Source: an uncultured Pseudomonadales bacterium (lineage in GTDB: Bacteria; Pseudomonadota; Gammaproteobacteria; Pseudomonadales; UBA7434). Taken from it: DNA of 64,000 nt. The notes beneath the pieces were generated by a model. It was not told where the DNA came from and did no database searches. It was given only the letters and a program-made list of their open reading frames with translations. The translations under genes and the position numbers were made by a program. Of the stretch, positions 54,368-63,931 are shown piece by piece (positions within the stretch are counted from its first letter, which is position 1; every line of letters starts with the position of its first letter). The DNA is taken from the NCBI GenBank assembly GCA_943788835.1, contig CALSRU010000001.1, positions 128,229 through 192,228 of the forward strand. Direction: 5' to 3'.

Positions 54368-54970
54368 ATGCCAACCATGATTCCATCAGTTAGCGCTTCA
54401 CTACGTAACCAGTTTTTGATAGCGACGCATTGTTTAGAGACGGGCATCTTTAAGTCGAGTGTCACCTATATTTGTGAACATAATGAAGATGGTGCTATGG
54501 GTATCATTATCAATAGACCGTCCAGCTTGAGCTTGCAAGATATTCTGACCGACGTTTGCGAAAGTCATTCTGCTACGCTGAACCCCATACGGAACTCCTC
54601 GCCGGTGATGGTAGGTGGGCCGGTCGGTTTAGAGCGCGGTTTCGTGCTCCATCAATTAACCGACGATGAAGATGCTTCTTGTTGGGGTTCTAGCTTGCAT
54701 GTCACAAGCCGCATCGTTTTAACGGGTTCTAAAGATATCCTGCTCGCTATAAATGAAGGGCGCGGGCCGCACAATTACCTCGTCTTTTTAGGCTATGCAG
54801 GTTGGGAGGCCGGTCAGCTTGAGCAAGAACTCGCCGATAATGCCTGGATTAACACGCCTGCCAATCCAACTATATTGTTCGACACCCCTTTTCATCAGCG
54901 CGCTAATGCCGCCGCTAACTTGCTCGGCATTGATTTAGCATCGCTGGCTACCATGACTGGGACGGCCTAG
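54368..54970 (+). CDS. YqgE/AlgH family protein
   Basis: A 200-residue member of the UPF0301 family, called AlgH in Pseudomonas. It has the family pattern FLIATHCLETGIFKSSVTYIC and GAMGIIINRPSSLSL, with GGPVGLERGFVLHQ and FLGYAGWEAGQLEQEL further on. Biochemical role is not settled. It normally sits directly before ruvX; here a 4.4-kb stretch with three genes separates the two. Confidence 0.95.
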   Translation: MPTMIPSVSASLRNQFLIATHCLETGIFKSSVTYICEHNEDGAMGIIINRPSSLSLQDILTDVCESHSATLNPIRNSSPVMVGGPVGLERGFVLHQLTDDEDASCWGSSLHVTSRIVLTGSKDILLAINEGRGPHNYLVFLGYAGWEAGQLEQELADNAWINTPANPTILFDTPFHQRANAAANLLGIDLASLATMTGTA

Positions 54971-55278
54971 CCATTTGGACTATGGTTGTTGACTGTTTGT
55001 CTAATGACTGTGTCTCGTCGCCCCCTCTCTGTGCGTCTTATTTATTTTCCTAGATTTCCCAAGCCTTTTTACGAGCATCTTTCTTAAAAGTTTTCACTTA
55101 TTTCAGCGCTCAACGCATAACTGCCCACTTTAAACTGTGATCCATGCACGTTTTTGCCATTTTTTTAAAGATTGAAGGCCTATAGGCAAGTTTTCCCAAT
55201 AAACCCACTACACTTCAACTAGAGAGGCAATAAATGAATGCCTCCGTTAAACCGTGGAACTATTAGTCAGAGCATCTT
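54971..55278. other. Gap upstream of the barrel/GGDEF-EAL cluster
   Basis: No gene is visible in 308 bases. It should hold the promoter of the three downstream genes, but I see no clear -35/-10 pair and only a weak ribosome site before 55279. Confidence 0.4.
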
Positions 55279-56343
55279 ATGAAGAAACCTATTTTTCTGT
55301 CGCGCACACAAGCTTTTAGTCGCAGCGCGCTGCCAACCAGAGCCTTTGGCCTTGGCATTCTCGCGATTGGAGCGAGCTTACTATCCATGCAAACTGCTGC
55401 TGAGCGTCCTGTGGATTCGTCAGCTAGCTGGATGACCGATAATACTCGTGTTGCTCTTGACATGGCGGCGCGCCAAATTCACCCAGCCGGCGGCTCTGAT
55501 CAAAACATATTTTTCGTTGGGCTCGACTACCATCGTGTGGTTACCGGCAACAAGCGAGACTTGGCTACTATTGTTTTCCAGCCGACGTTTGCCAAACTGA
55601 ATCATATTGCTAAGCCGCCACCCTATTTTTCAGATGGCAACGGTAAGGACCTACAGTGGCGATACGCTTACATTAACTATACAGGGCTATCTAAGGGTGC
55701 TTTTAACATAAAAGCCGGCCATATCGAGCTGCCCTTTGGTGCCGAAAGTAATGAGCGACTTAATGGCGGCGCGCTTCGGCAGCTAGTCTCTGATATTCAA
55801 AAGAAATTGGACTGGGGCGCAAGTCTTAACGGCGTCGTTGATTCTTTCGAGTATGAAGTAGCAGTAACGCGTGGCAGTAACAACGATTGGGATACAAAAA
55901 ACCCAACCGAAATCTTTAGTGGTAGGCTTGGTTACTATGGAAAGCAAAAATATGATTTTGGCGTGTCCTTTATCTATGGTGATTATCGTGTCGGTAAGGC
56001 AGTAAATGAGACGCTCAACCACCGCGTTGGCCTAGATTACCGCTACTACTTTCGCAACTATACCTGGCTTGCAGAGATTTCTATCGGCGAAAATGGCGAG
56101 AGTCAAACGCAATATGGCATGACCGAGCTGTCTTGGAAAACACCGTCTGAGGATTTATTTTTGTATGGCAGAGTTAGACATCAGCGCAAGACTTTAGTTT
56201 TCCCGTCGGCTGAGTCTACTATGTTCGCAGGTCTTCGCTGGACACCATTTAGAAATGCCGACGTAGAGCTGCAGTACACGAAAGACCTTGATAGCGCAAA
56301 AGCGCAAGAAAAAGTTGAGGCGCAATTAAGATTCAGGCTCTAG
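55279..56343 (+). CDS. Putative outer-membrane beta-barrel protein
   Basis: An exported 354-residue protein. A long signal peptide (about residues 1-42) ends near MQTAAA-type sequence. The mature part alternates hydrophobic and aromatic residues (RYAYINYTGL, FNIKAGHIELPFG, DYRYYFRNYTW, DLFLYGRVRHQ, EAQLRFRL), the pattern of a porin-like barrel. The chain ends in a strand with a penultimate Arg and final Leu rather than the usual terminal Phe. I cannot name the family; phosphate-selective porins and OprO-like proteins have a similar LPFG motif after a barrel strand. It begins a likely three-gene unit. Confidence 0.7.
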   Translation: MKKPIFLSRTQAFSRSALPTRAFGLGILAIGASLLSMQTAAERPVDSSASWMTDNTRVALDMAARQIHPAGGSDQNIFFVGLDYHRVVTGNKRDLATIVFQPTFAKLNHIAKPPPYFSDGNGKDLQWRYAYINYTGLSKGAFNIKAGHIELPFGAESNERLNGGALRQLVSDIQKKLDWGASLNGVVDSFEYEVAVTRGSNNDWDTKNPTEIFSGRLGYYGKQKYDFGVSFIYGDYRVGKAVNETLNHRVGLDYRYYFRNYTWLAEISIGENGESQTQYGMTELSWKTPSEDLFLYGRVRHQRKTLVFPSAESTMFAGLRWTPFRNADVELQYTKDLDSAKAQEKVEAQLRFRL

Positions 56344-56395
56344 TGCCCCAAGAAAAGCGACACAATATTTTTTATAGCATATCGGAGTTTATAGC

Positions 56396-56998
56396 ATGTT
56401 AATGCTCAGAAAAAATCAAATCAATCGAGGGTTGGCTCTCGCCTTCCTTCTGATGTCAGCACCTTTATTTGCACAGCCATTTTGTTCGCTGCGCGATCCC
56501 GTCTCTATCATTGATAAAATGGTACCGCAGAGCGACTCTTTTCGCTCAAGCGTTGTTAACATCAACAACAAAATGCGCAACGAGCTCATTGCTGAAACCG
56601 GCATAACGATGCATCGCCAAGAGCTTGGCTATCACACTCTCTATTACGTCGATGACGGTGACGAAAGTGAAACTATTATTCACGTCAGGCCTGAAGCAAC
56701 ACGATGGGGAATTACAGAAATTGCATGGTCTATCTCAAGCGATGGAAGCATTCTTGGCTATGAATTTCAACGCTGCCGAGCAAGTTCTTGTGATAATTTG
56801 AGTAGCGCAAGCCTCTTCGCCAATGTGCCTGTTTTAGATGGCGATTCATTGGCAGGCTTGCTGGGTGATGATCATAAGAAGTTATCTCCCCAGGGTCTTG
56901 AGCAGTTAACTTTCCCTGCAGGAAGCGATGCGCTGGTTGTTTCCCTTATCCGCTCGGGTATAAAAGCCGCTGCATTGATTAAGCATACCAATAGTTAG
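56396..56998 (+). CDS. Secreted protein of unknown function
   Basis: A 200-residue protein with a signal peptide cut near LFAQ-P (about residue 27). The mature part has three Cys after the signal, two close together (RCRASSC, about residues 126-132). One central section (RWGITEIAWSISSDGSILGYE) reads like the beta-hairpin of FMN-binding (NqrC/RnfG-type) domains, but the covalent Ser/Thr attachment motif is not evident, so this is only a hint. It lies 52 bases after the barrel gene and 16 before the GGDEF-EAL gene. Confidence 0.6.
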   Translation: MLMLRKNQINRGLALAFLLMSAPLFAQPFCSLRDPVSIIDKMVPQSDSFRSSVVNINNKMRNELIAETGITMHRQELGYHTLYYVDDGDESETIIHVRPEATRWGITEIAWSISSDGSILGYEFQRCRASSCDNLSSASLFANVPVLDGDSLAGLLGDDHKKLSPQGLEQLTFPAGSDALVVSLIRSGIKAAALIKHTNS

Positions 56999-57014
56999 TC
57001 AGTTTAGACTCACG

Positions 57015-59147
57015 ATGCGAATCTCTCATGTGCTTTTGGCCCCTATTTGTCTGGCCAGTGTTGTTATTATGATCAGCCTATACGCTGTTTATTATGGTAA
57101 TCAGGTGGGCAAAGATCTAGAGTATGAAAATCAAACGCTAAACGATAATGAGTTGCTGTTTAATGCGCTGGCGGCTGAATATTCAACCCTGCTGGTTTTT
57201 GCAGATCTAATTATCGGCTCTGATCAGGGGTTTTTGATTGAGCGTTATCAAGATCAATCTGCAGCTTTGCGAGAACAAATAAAAACTACATTGCTGGCAG
57301 ATAATTGGTGTTGTTCACACGCAAATACCGTTAATTTACATTCTGCGTTAATCACGATGGAGAGTGTCATTGCTACGGCTGTTTCGTCTGATTTACAAAC
57401 GAACACTGCTTTGCAAATGCAATATCTTGATCGTTTAGATAGCGCAGCCATTGTTGGCTTGCAAAGCCTTGATCGCATACAGGAAGAAATAGAAGAGTTG
57501 TTAGGTGCGCAGGGTTTGTTGTTAGCAGAGAGCCGCACCGCCTACCGTGTTGGGCTCGTCGGCCTTGCGTTAATCGACCTGATTGCGATTATAGGTTCGT
57601 GGATATGGGTTTCTACTCATGTAAGCCGCCCGGTCAAAACCTTAGTAAGCGCTTCAAATCAAGCTTTTATTAGCGGCCACTTTCATAACGCAAGCAATAC
57701 CGGCCCGGTAGAATTAAAAACTCTTAGTAATGCTTTTGAGCGTCTGACCAACCATCTTGGCGATCAGCTTGAGGCTGAGCGAAATAAAGTTAAGCAGCAG
57801 GAGTTGGAAGCGCGGGAAGAGCTGTGGAAGTTGGCGCACACCGACGTGCTTACCCAAGGTCCAAATCGATCCCAGTTCAATGACGCCTTTCGAAAACTTA
57901 TTGCTAAATGCAATGAAGATAAAGAGACGTTTGACATTTTTATTGTTGATATTAATGAATTCAAGTTGATTAATGACACGTTAGGGCACATGGCGGGCGA
58001 TGAGCTGTTAGTTGCAGTCAATCGAGTATTAGAGAGCGCTGTGGGTGATAATGGCTTGAGCGCTCGATTAGGAGGTGATGAATTCGGTTTGTTAATGCAT
58101 CCGGCTATGCAAGATCCGGCTTTAGAAATTTTCATTAAAAAGGTTATTGACAGCTGTAGTGCGCTCACTTTTTCCAATGAAGTGCAGCATGGCGTAGACG
58201 TTAGTATCGGCGTGGCAACATTTCCCCGCGACGCTAAAGATATGGGGTCTTTATTTAAAGCTGCCGATACGGCCATGTACCGCGCCAAAAAAGATAGCGT
58301 AGCGGGCAGCTGCTGGTCGCATTACCTGCCCCAAATGGACACCGAGCGACAGCGGCGAGTTTGGTTGCGCAGTTTAGTAGCTGCCGGCATCGAGAACAAA
58401 GAATTTGAACTATATTGCCAGCCGATTATAGATGCATCCACCGGTAAAGTGGTTAGCGGTGAATGTTTATTGCGATGGCCAACTGGCCCAGAGCATGTGA
58501 CGATACCTGAAATCATTAATATTGCAGAGGCGAGCGGGCTCATTCTAGAGCTCACCGTTGAGATTTTAGAGCAGGCTTGCTCGTTTATTGCATCATTGGA
58601 GGAACATGGATTATCTACGAGCGTGGCTGTTAACATATCTGCTGTTCAATTTAGATATCAAAATATAGTTGGAATACTAAAGGGCGCCATTGAAAGTTCA
58701 AAAATAAGTGCTGATCGCCTCATAATCGAGATCACAGAATCTGTTTTTGTTGATAGTTTCGCACGAGTAAAACAAACGTTTAGTGAGCTTCAGGATTTAG
58801 GTATTGATATTGCCATTGATGATTTTGGCACTGGCTATTCAAGTCTTAATTATCTCAACCAGCTTAATGCTGATTGGCTCAAAATAGACCAATCGTTCAT
58901 TAACAACATCGATAAGCCTGAAGGCGAAAGATTTGTTTATGCTTTCACTGAGCTTAGTCGTGCCGTAGGTACTAAGATGGTCGCAGAGGGTGTAGAAACG
59001 TTAAAGCAGCTACAGGTTCTTCAAAAACTGAACGTTGAACGAATACAAGGCTACTACATTTCAAAGCCTATTCCTAAGGCTGAATTTATTAAGTTCGCTC
59101 TTAATGCTCGGCAAGAACGGGCGGGCAGCGTCACAATGCTGCGCTAA
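57015..59147 (+). CDS. Membrane GGDEF-EAL c-di-GMP enzyme
   Basis: A 710-residue inner-membrane receptor. TM1 lies at about residues 7-27, a periplasmic sensor region of about 145 residues follows, TM2 is at about 178-199, then a HAMP-like linker and coiled coil. The GGDEF domain has the full signature GGDEF (353-357) but no RxxD inhibitory site before it. The EAL motif is ECL (483-485), with the other catalytic residues in NISAVQ, EITES, DDFGTGYS, LKIDQS and AEGVET intact, so both activities are possible. It is third in the unit with the barrel and secreted proteins. Confidence 0.92.
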   Translation: MRISHVLLAPICLASVVIMISLYAVYYGNQVGKDLEYENQTLNDNELLFNALAAEYSTLLVFADLIIGSDQGFLIERYQDQSAALREQIKTTLLADNWCCSHANTVNLHSALITMESVIATAVSSDLQTNTALQMQYLDRLDSAAIVGLQSLDRIQEEIEELLGAQGLLLAESRTAYRVGLVGLALIDLIAIIGSWIWVSTHVSRPVKTLVSASNQAFISGHFHNASNTGPVELKTLSNAFERLTNHLGDQLEAERNKVKQQELEAREELWKLAHTDVLTQGPNRSQFNDAFRKLIAKCNEDKETFDIFIVDINEFKLINDTLGHMAGDELLVAVNRVLESAVGDNGLSARLGGDEFGLLMHPAMQDPALEIFIKKVIDSCSALTFSNEVQHGVDVSIGVATFPRDAKDMGSLFKAADTAMYRAKKDSVAGSCWSHYLPQMDTERQRRVWLRSLVAAGIENKEFELYCQPIIDASTGKVVSGECLLRWPTGPEHVTIPEIINIAEASGLILELTVEILEQACSFIASLEEHGLSTSVAVNISAVQFRYQNIVGILKGAIESSKISADRLIIEITESVFVDSFARVKQTFSELQDLGIDIAIDDFGTGYSSLNYLNQLNADWLKIDQSFINNIDKPEGERFVYAFTELSRAVGTKMVAEGVETLKQLQVLQKLNVERIQGYYISKPIPKAEFIKFALNARQERAGSVTMLR

Positions 59148-59424
59148 TTTAATCGCCGCTCTTCGGTAATCTACAATAAAATCCTACGGGTATTAATCGT
59201 TCCTTTTCTTTGTTACTTAATTTGCTATTTATAACGGCGCTTTTACTATTATCATGCAAGCTGCTGACAGCTTTAAGCATGGAGTTATAATCTTTCATAT
59301 AGTGATTTAATTGCAACAGAGCCGTTAGCCTTTATGGAGCGAAAGATATTGTTGATAAAGTTGCTGCGGAGTTGATAGCTGATCAGTGAATGGACAATGA
59401 ACTATTGTCACGAGCAAGGGTTGA

Positions 59425-59862
59425 ATGAATAAAAGCGGCTTATTATTGGGTTTCGATTTTGGTTTACGTCAGATAGGCGTCTCGGTTGGCCAAACGGTAA
59501 CGGCCTCAGCTAGACCTCTGTGTATTCTAGATGCAAAGTCAGGTCAGCCGAGCTGGCAGCAGGTCACTTCACTTATAGAAGAATGGAGGCCCGATTACTT
59601 AGTGGTGGGCCTACCCTTGCATATGGATGGTAGTGAGGGGGCTAGTGCGCAGTCAGCGCGTAAGTTCGCTGCGCGTCTTCATGGACGGTTTGGTTGCAGG
59701 GTCGAATTGCAGGACGAGCGACTGTCTTCACGTGAGGCGCGTTCACAATTGAACGACATGCAGACAACGAATGGGAATAGTGCGAGAGTGGCACACAATA
59801 AAATTGATGCGGTGGCGGCTGCACTGATTTTGCAAAGCTGGCTAGACAGCGGCAACGGTTGA
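59425..59862 (+). CDS. ruvX: Holliday junction resolvase-like RuvX (YqgF)
   Basis: RNase H-fold nuclease required for 16S rRNA 5' maturation, once proposed as a Holliday junction resolvase. The 145 residues include LLGFDFGLRQIGVSVG (about residues 6-21) with the first catalytic Asp, VVGLPLHMDGSEG and ELQDERLSSREARSQL, and the C-terminal KIDAVAAALILQSWL. It starts at ATG 59425 with AAGGG upstream. It normally follows yqgE and here is followed by a convergent pilU. Confidence 0.96.
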   Translation: MNKSGLLLGFDFGLRQIGVSVGQTVTASARPLCILDAKSGQPSWQQVTSLIEEWRPDYLVVGLPLHMDGSEGASAQSARKFAARLHGRFGCRVELQDERLSSREARSQLNDMQTTNGNSARVAHNKIDAVAAALILQSWLDSGNG

Positions 59863-59937
59863 TGCTTTTTTGTGTTTCATTTGTAATGCCGCGTTCGGGA
59901 TTTTTTACGCGGCTTCTATTGGCTCACTATCGGTTTA

Positions 59938-61083
59938 TTATCGAAAGATTTTTGATTGCTCAACTGCATCACTCTCCATTTGTAAGCCAGTTGCGGGTGC
60001 TGCGTTGGGTGCTCGGCCTTCATTTTTATCTAGCTTGATCATTAAACGTAGGTCGTTAGAAGAATCAGCATGGGCAATAGCGTCTTCATAAGTAATTTCT
60101 CCACGTCCATAAAGCGTATGTAACGCTTGATCAAAGGTCTGCATGCCTTGTTCATTTGATCGCTTCATTAATTCCTTTAGTTTTTGAACTTCGCCTTTTC
60201 GTATTAAGTCAGAGGCAAGAGGAGTGTTGAGCAGGACTTCTACCACTGCGCGCCTGCCACTGCCATCTGGGGTTGGCACCAATTGTTGAGCAATCATCCC
60301 TCGCATATTTAACGATAAGTCCATCCACAACTGCGTATGACGCTCAGGTGGAAAGAAATGAATGATACGGTCGAGCGCTTGGTTGGCATTGTTAGCATGT
60401 AGTGTGCATAAGCAAAGGTGGCCAGTTTCAGCAAAAGTAATGGCGTGTTCCATCGTCTCTTTGGTGCGCACCTCACCGATCATAATGACATCAGGAGCCT
60501 GGCGGAGCATATTCTTAAGTGCCACTTCGAAGCTAATAGTGTCAATGCCGACTTCGCGCTGAGTAACCATGCAGCCGGCATGTGGGTGTATAAATTCAAT
60601 AGGGTCCTCGACGCAGATAATATGCCCATGACTATTGTGGTTTCGGTGGCCAATCATTGATGCGAGAGAAGTGGATTTACCTGTGCCGGTAGCACCCACA
60701 AAAATTACTAAGCCGCGCTTGGTCATAGCCAGGTCTTTGACTACGTCAGGTAGGCCAAGTTCATCGACCTTAGGAATAGATGTCTCGATACGACGGATAA
60801 CCATTCCAACTAAGTTGCGCTGGTAAAAGGCACTAGCTCTAAAACGACCAACACCGCGGGCGCTAATGGCAAAATTCAATTCTTTGGTGCTTAAAAATTC
60901 GTTGCGCTGATCTTCGTTCATAATACTCAGCACCAATTCACGTGTCATCTCTGGCGACAGCGTGGTGTTGTTGAGTGGAATCATTTTGCCGTTTAGCTTC
61001 ATGCTAGGCGGTAATCCCGCACTAATAAAAAGATCAGAAGCACCTTTTTCAACAACGTTGATAAGTAGAGTTTGAATATCCAT
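59938..61083 (-). CDS. pilU: Type IV pilus retraction ATPase PilU
   Basis: Hexameric secretion-type ATPase that works with PilT in pilus retraction. The 381 residues have Walker A GATGTGKST (about residues 131-139), the Asp box VEDPIEFIHPH, Walker B MIGEVRTKETMEH and the His box TGHLCLCTLHANNANQALDRI. The extended C-terminus and its position just after pilT distinguish it from PilT. The gap from pilT is 47 bases, so co-transcription is likely. Confidence 0.96.
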   Translation of the reverse strand: MDIQTLLINVVEKGASDLFISAGLPPSMKLNGKMIPLNNTTLSPEMTRELVLSIMNEDQRNEFLSTKELNFAISARGVGRFRASAFYQRNLVGMVIRRIETSIPKVDELGLPDVVKDLAMTKRGLVIFVGATGTGKSTSLASMIGHRNHNSHGHIICVEDPIEFIHPHAGCMVTQREVGIDTISFEVALKNMLRQAPDVIMIGEVRTKETMEHAITFAETGHLCLCTLHANNANQALDRIIHFFPPERHTQLWMDLSLNMRGMIAQQLVPTPDGSGRRAVVEVLLNTPLASDLIRKGEVQKLKELMKRSNEQGMQTFDQALHTLYGRGEITYEDAIAHADSSNDLRLMIKLDKNEGRAPNAAPATGLQMESDAVEQSKIFR

Positions 61084-61130
61084 AATTTATCTCGTTTGCG
61101 TAGCTCGCAGGGGAGCAATTTTTCCGAACG

Positions 61131-62165
61131 CTAAAAGTTTTCTGGCATCTTTGCTTTTTCTCGTGCTGCATCGCGCGAGATGCTCCTTGCCGACACTAAG
61201 TTAGCGAGACATTGATCCATTGTTTGCATACCAGCATTACTGCCTGTTTGTATGGCCGAATACATTTGCGCAACTTTGTCTTCGCGAATCAGATTACGAA
61301 TGGCCGGTGTGCCAATCATAATTTCATGTGCTGCGATGCGGCCTCCATTGGCGCGCTTAATAAGAGTTTGTGATATTACCGCTTGTAAGCTCTCAGAGAG
61401 CATGGAGCGAACCATCGATTTTTCAGCGGCCGGAAATACATCGATAATCCGGTCAATCGTTTTAGCCGCTGAGGTGGTATGCAGCGTGCCAAAAACTAAA
61501 TGACCTGTTTCAGCTGCCGTTAATGCAAGCCGGATGGTTTCTAAGTCTCGGAGCTCACCCACTAAGATGATGTCGGGGTCTTCACGGAGGGCAGAGCGCA
61601 AAGCATCACCAAAGCCATGAGTGTCACGATGAACCTCTCGTTGGTTAACCAGGCACTTTTTACTTTCATGAACAAACTCAATTGGATCCTCAATGGTTAG
61701 AATATGGTCGTAACGATTTTCGTTGATGAAATCGATCATTGCCGCGAGCGTTGTTGACTTACCTGAACCGGTGGGCCCAGTAACCAGCACTAAGCCCCGT
61801 GGTACGGCTGCAATATCGCGAAATGTTTGGCCTAGGCCTAAGTCTGACATCGTCAGAACTTTAGACGGGATGGTACGAAAGACCGCGCCTGCGCCTCGAT
61901 TTTGATTAAAGGCATTAACCCTGAAGCGGGCAACGCCCGGCACTTCAAATGAGAAGTCGTGCTCTAGATGCTCCTCGAAATCGCGGCGCTGACTGTCATT
62001 CATTATTTCGTAAATAAGGCCGTGCACATCTTTGTGCTCCAGTGGAGGGAGGTTGATACGTCGCACGTCGCCATCAACGCGTATCATTGGAGGCAAGCCC
62101 GCAGACAAATGCAAATCAGATGCATTTTGTTTGGCACTAAAAGCGAGCAGTTCTGTAATATCCAT
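61131..62165 (-). CDS. pilT: Type IV pilus retraction ATPase PilT
   Basis: Main retraction motor for twitching motility and DNA uptake by type IV pili. The 344 residues are the PilT standard. It has Walker A GPTGSGKSTTLAAM (about residues 130-143), IEDPIEFVHESK, AIRLALTAAETGHLVFGTLHT and the PilT hallmark C-terminal region IMIGTPAIRNLIREDK. It is divergent from yggS-proC, the same layout as in Pseudomonas. No assembly genes (pilB, pilC, pilM-Q) are in the window. Confidence 0.97.
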   Translation of the reverse strand: MDITELLAFSAKQNASDLHLSAGLPPMIRVDGDVRRINLPPLEHKDVHGLIYEIMNDSQRRDFEEHLEHDFSFEVPGVARFRVNAFNQNRGAGAVFRTIPSKVLTMSDLGLGQTFRDIAAVPRGLVLVTGPTGSGKSTTLAAMIDFINENRYDHILTIEDPIEFVHESKKCLVNQREVHRDTHGFGDALRSALREDPDIILVGELRDLETIRLALTAAETGHLVFGTLHTTSAAKTIDRIIDVFPAAEKSMVRSMLSESLQAVISQTLIKRANGGRIAAHEIMIGTPAIRNLIREDKVAQMYSAIQTGSNAGMQTMDQCLANLVSARSISRDAAREKAKMPENF

Positions 62166-62282
62166 ACCGTATCTCTAAGCGTGTGGTTAATGAACAAAAG
62201 CCGTTAATAATGATAACCTGCGGCATGAAGTTATGACGATAAAAGTGAGCAAGAACAATCCATTAAGGCCAACTGTTTAATA

Positions 62283-62987
62283 ATGATAGACATTGCAACA
62301 AATATTGCTGCGTTGACGGCGAAAATACAGCAAGTGAGTGCTCAAAGTGCGACGTGCGACCGTGAAATAACACTAATAGCTGTGAGTAAAAAGCAACCGG
62401 CAGAAGCGATCACTGCAGCTCACGCTGCGGGTCACAATCATTTCGGTGAAAACTATGTGCAAGAGGCCGTAGTGAAAATGGCCGAACTTAAGCAAAAGTC
62501 GCTGATTTGGCATTATTTAGGACCTATTCAGTCCAACAAGACAAAGCCTATTGCCGAGCATTTTGACTGGGTTCACAGCGTCGACCGGCTGAAGGTCGCA
62601 CAAAGATTGAGCAGTCAGCGCCCTGCCTTATTGCCCCCGCTGAACATTTGTTTGCAGGTCAATATCGACCAAGATCCAGCAAAATCCGGAATGACGGCGG
62701 CCGATTGTATGACGATTGGTCTAGATGTGGCGCGTCTGCCCAATTTGCGTATGCGGGGGCTGATGGTCTTACCATCACAGGACCAGAGCGATGAGTCCTT
62801 GCGAGCGAGTTTTAGGCATGGGGCTAATTTATTTAAAGAGCTCGGTGACTATTTACGGCAGCATGCGTTGGGTGATGATTTTGATTGCTTGTCGATGGGC
62901 ATGTCAGGCGATTTTGAATTAGCGATTGATGAGGGTTCTAATATGGTTCGGGTGGGGACTGCTATTTTTGGTCCCCGCAGTTCATAA
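62283..62987 (+). CDS. yggS: PLP homeostasis protein YggS
   Basis: PLP-binding alanine-racemase-fold protein of the PLPBP family that controls vitamin B6 and amino-acid balance. The 234 residues show LIAVSKKQPAEAI (about residues 29-41) with the PLP Lys, HFGENYVQEA, WHYLGPIQSNK and LSMGMSGDFELAIDEGSNMVRVG near the C-terminus. It lies 90 bases before proC and is probably co-transcribed with it; the pair is widespread. Confidence 0.97.
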   Translation: MIDIATNIAALTAKIQQVSAQSATCDREITLIAVSKKQPAEAITAAHAAGHNHFGENYVQEAVVKMAELKQKSLIWHYLGPIQSNKTKPIAEHFDWVHSVDRLKVAQRLSSQRPALLPPLNICLQVNIDQDPAKSGMTAADCMTIGLDVARLPNLRMRGLMVLPSQDQSDESLRASFRHGANLFKELGDYLRQHALGDDFDCLSMGMSGDFELAIDEGSNMVRVGTAIFGPRSS

Positions 62988-63076
62988 TACACCACCAACT
63001 TAGAGCTTAGTGCTAAAGCTTCATCATTAAGGTTGCTTATTATTGCAACTACGCAACGTGTGAACAGGAGTATGTT

Positions 63077-63931
63077 TTGACCCAAATAGATTTTTCTTCG
63101 CAGGCAGCACAATCATCCACCGTTCGATTGGGTTTTATTGGCGCCGGCAACATGGCACGTAGCTTAATCGGTGGATTATTAAAACAAGGTTTTGATGCGC
63201 AGCATATTATTGCGAGTGACCCGTCCGCACAATGCCTGCAAATGGTACGTGACCTAGGCGCGCAAACAGCTGAGAATAATGCGGCGCTGGTTGCCAGCGT
63301 TGACGTCGTCGTATTGGCGGTTAAGCCTCAGGTGATGGCTGATGTGCTACAACCATTAGCCCCTTTAATTTCGCAACATAAGGTTCTGCTAGTTTCTATA
63401 GCGGCCGGCATAAATTGTGCGTCGTTATCTGCTTGGTCGAGCCCCACGGCGCCTATTGTTCGTTGTATGCCTAACACTCCAGCACTATTGCAGTGTGGCG
63501 CTACCGGATTGTATGCGAATGCTAGAGTGTCTTCACAACAACGAGATTTGGCGCAGTCAATATTGGAGGCTGTTGGTCTGGCAATATGGGTTGATAGTGA
63601 AGATCAGCTTGATGCCGTAACAGCATTATCTGGCAGTGGGCCTGCTTATTTCTTTTTACTGATGGAGCGGATGCAGGCTAATGGTGAGCAGTTAGGCTTG
63701 TCGGCGCCGATAGCCAAGGCGCTCACGTTGCAAACGGCATTGGGCGCTGCAAAAATGGCATTAGATGCTGAGGTTGATACAGCCACACTGCGCTCACAAG
63801 TTACGTCACCCAATGGTACCACCGAGGCAGCTATTAAAAGTTTTCAAAGCAACGATTTTTCAAAACTCGTCGAGCAGGCGTTGAATGCTGCGCATCAGCG
63901 CTCGATCGACCTAGCTAAAGAGCTGGGTTAA
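63077..63931 (+). CDS. proC: Pyrroline-5-carboxylate reductase
   Basis: Last step of proline synthesis, reducing pyrroline-5-carboxylate with NAD(P)H. The 284 residues open with a TTG start at 63077, supported by AGGAG 6 bases upstream (ATG 63072 leads at once to a stop). The Rossmann motif is LGFIGAGNMARSLIGGL (about residues 18-34). VLAVKPQVM, VRCMPNTPALL and the family signature region with ALSGSGPAYFFLLMERM, then VTSPNGTTEAAI, are intact. The right window edge is 69 bases after the stop. Confidence 0.97.
   Translation: MTQIDFSSQAAQSSTVRLGFIGAGNMARSLIGGLLKQGFDAQHIIASDPSAQCLQMVRDLGAQTAENNAALVASVDVVVLAVKPQVMADVLQPLAPLISQHKVLLVSIAAGINCASLSAWSSPTAPIVRCMPNTPALLQCGATGLYANARVSSQQRDLAQSILEAVGLAIWVDSEDQLDAVTALSGSGPAYFFLLMERMQANGEQLGLSAPIAKALTLQTALGAAKMALDAEVDTATLRSQVTSPNGTTEAAIKSFQSNDFSKLVEQALNAAHQRSIDLAKELG

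Noticed and set aside
57764-58288. Antisense frame of 174 codons inside the GGDEF-EAL gene
   Set aside because: It lies fully over the well-conserved GGDEF region, low-complexity Ser/Leu-rich, no domain; a codon-bias shadow.
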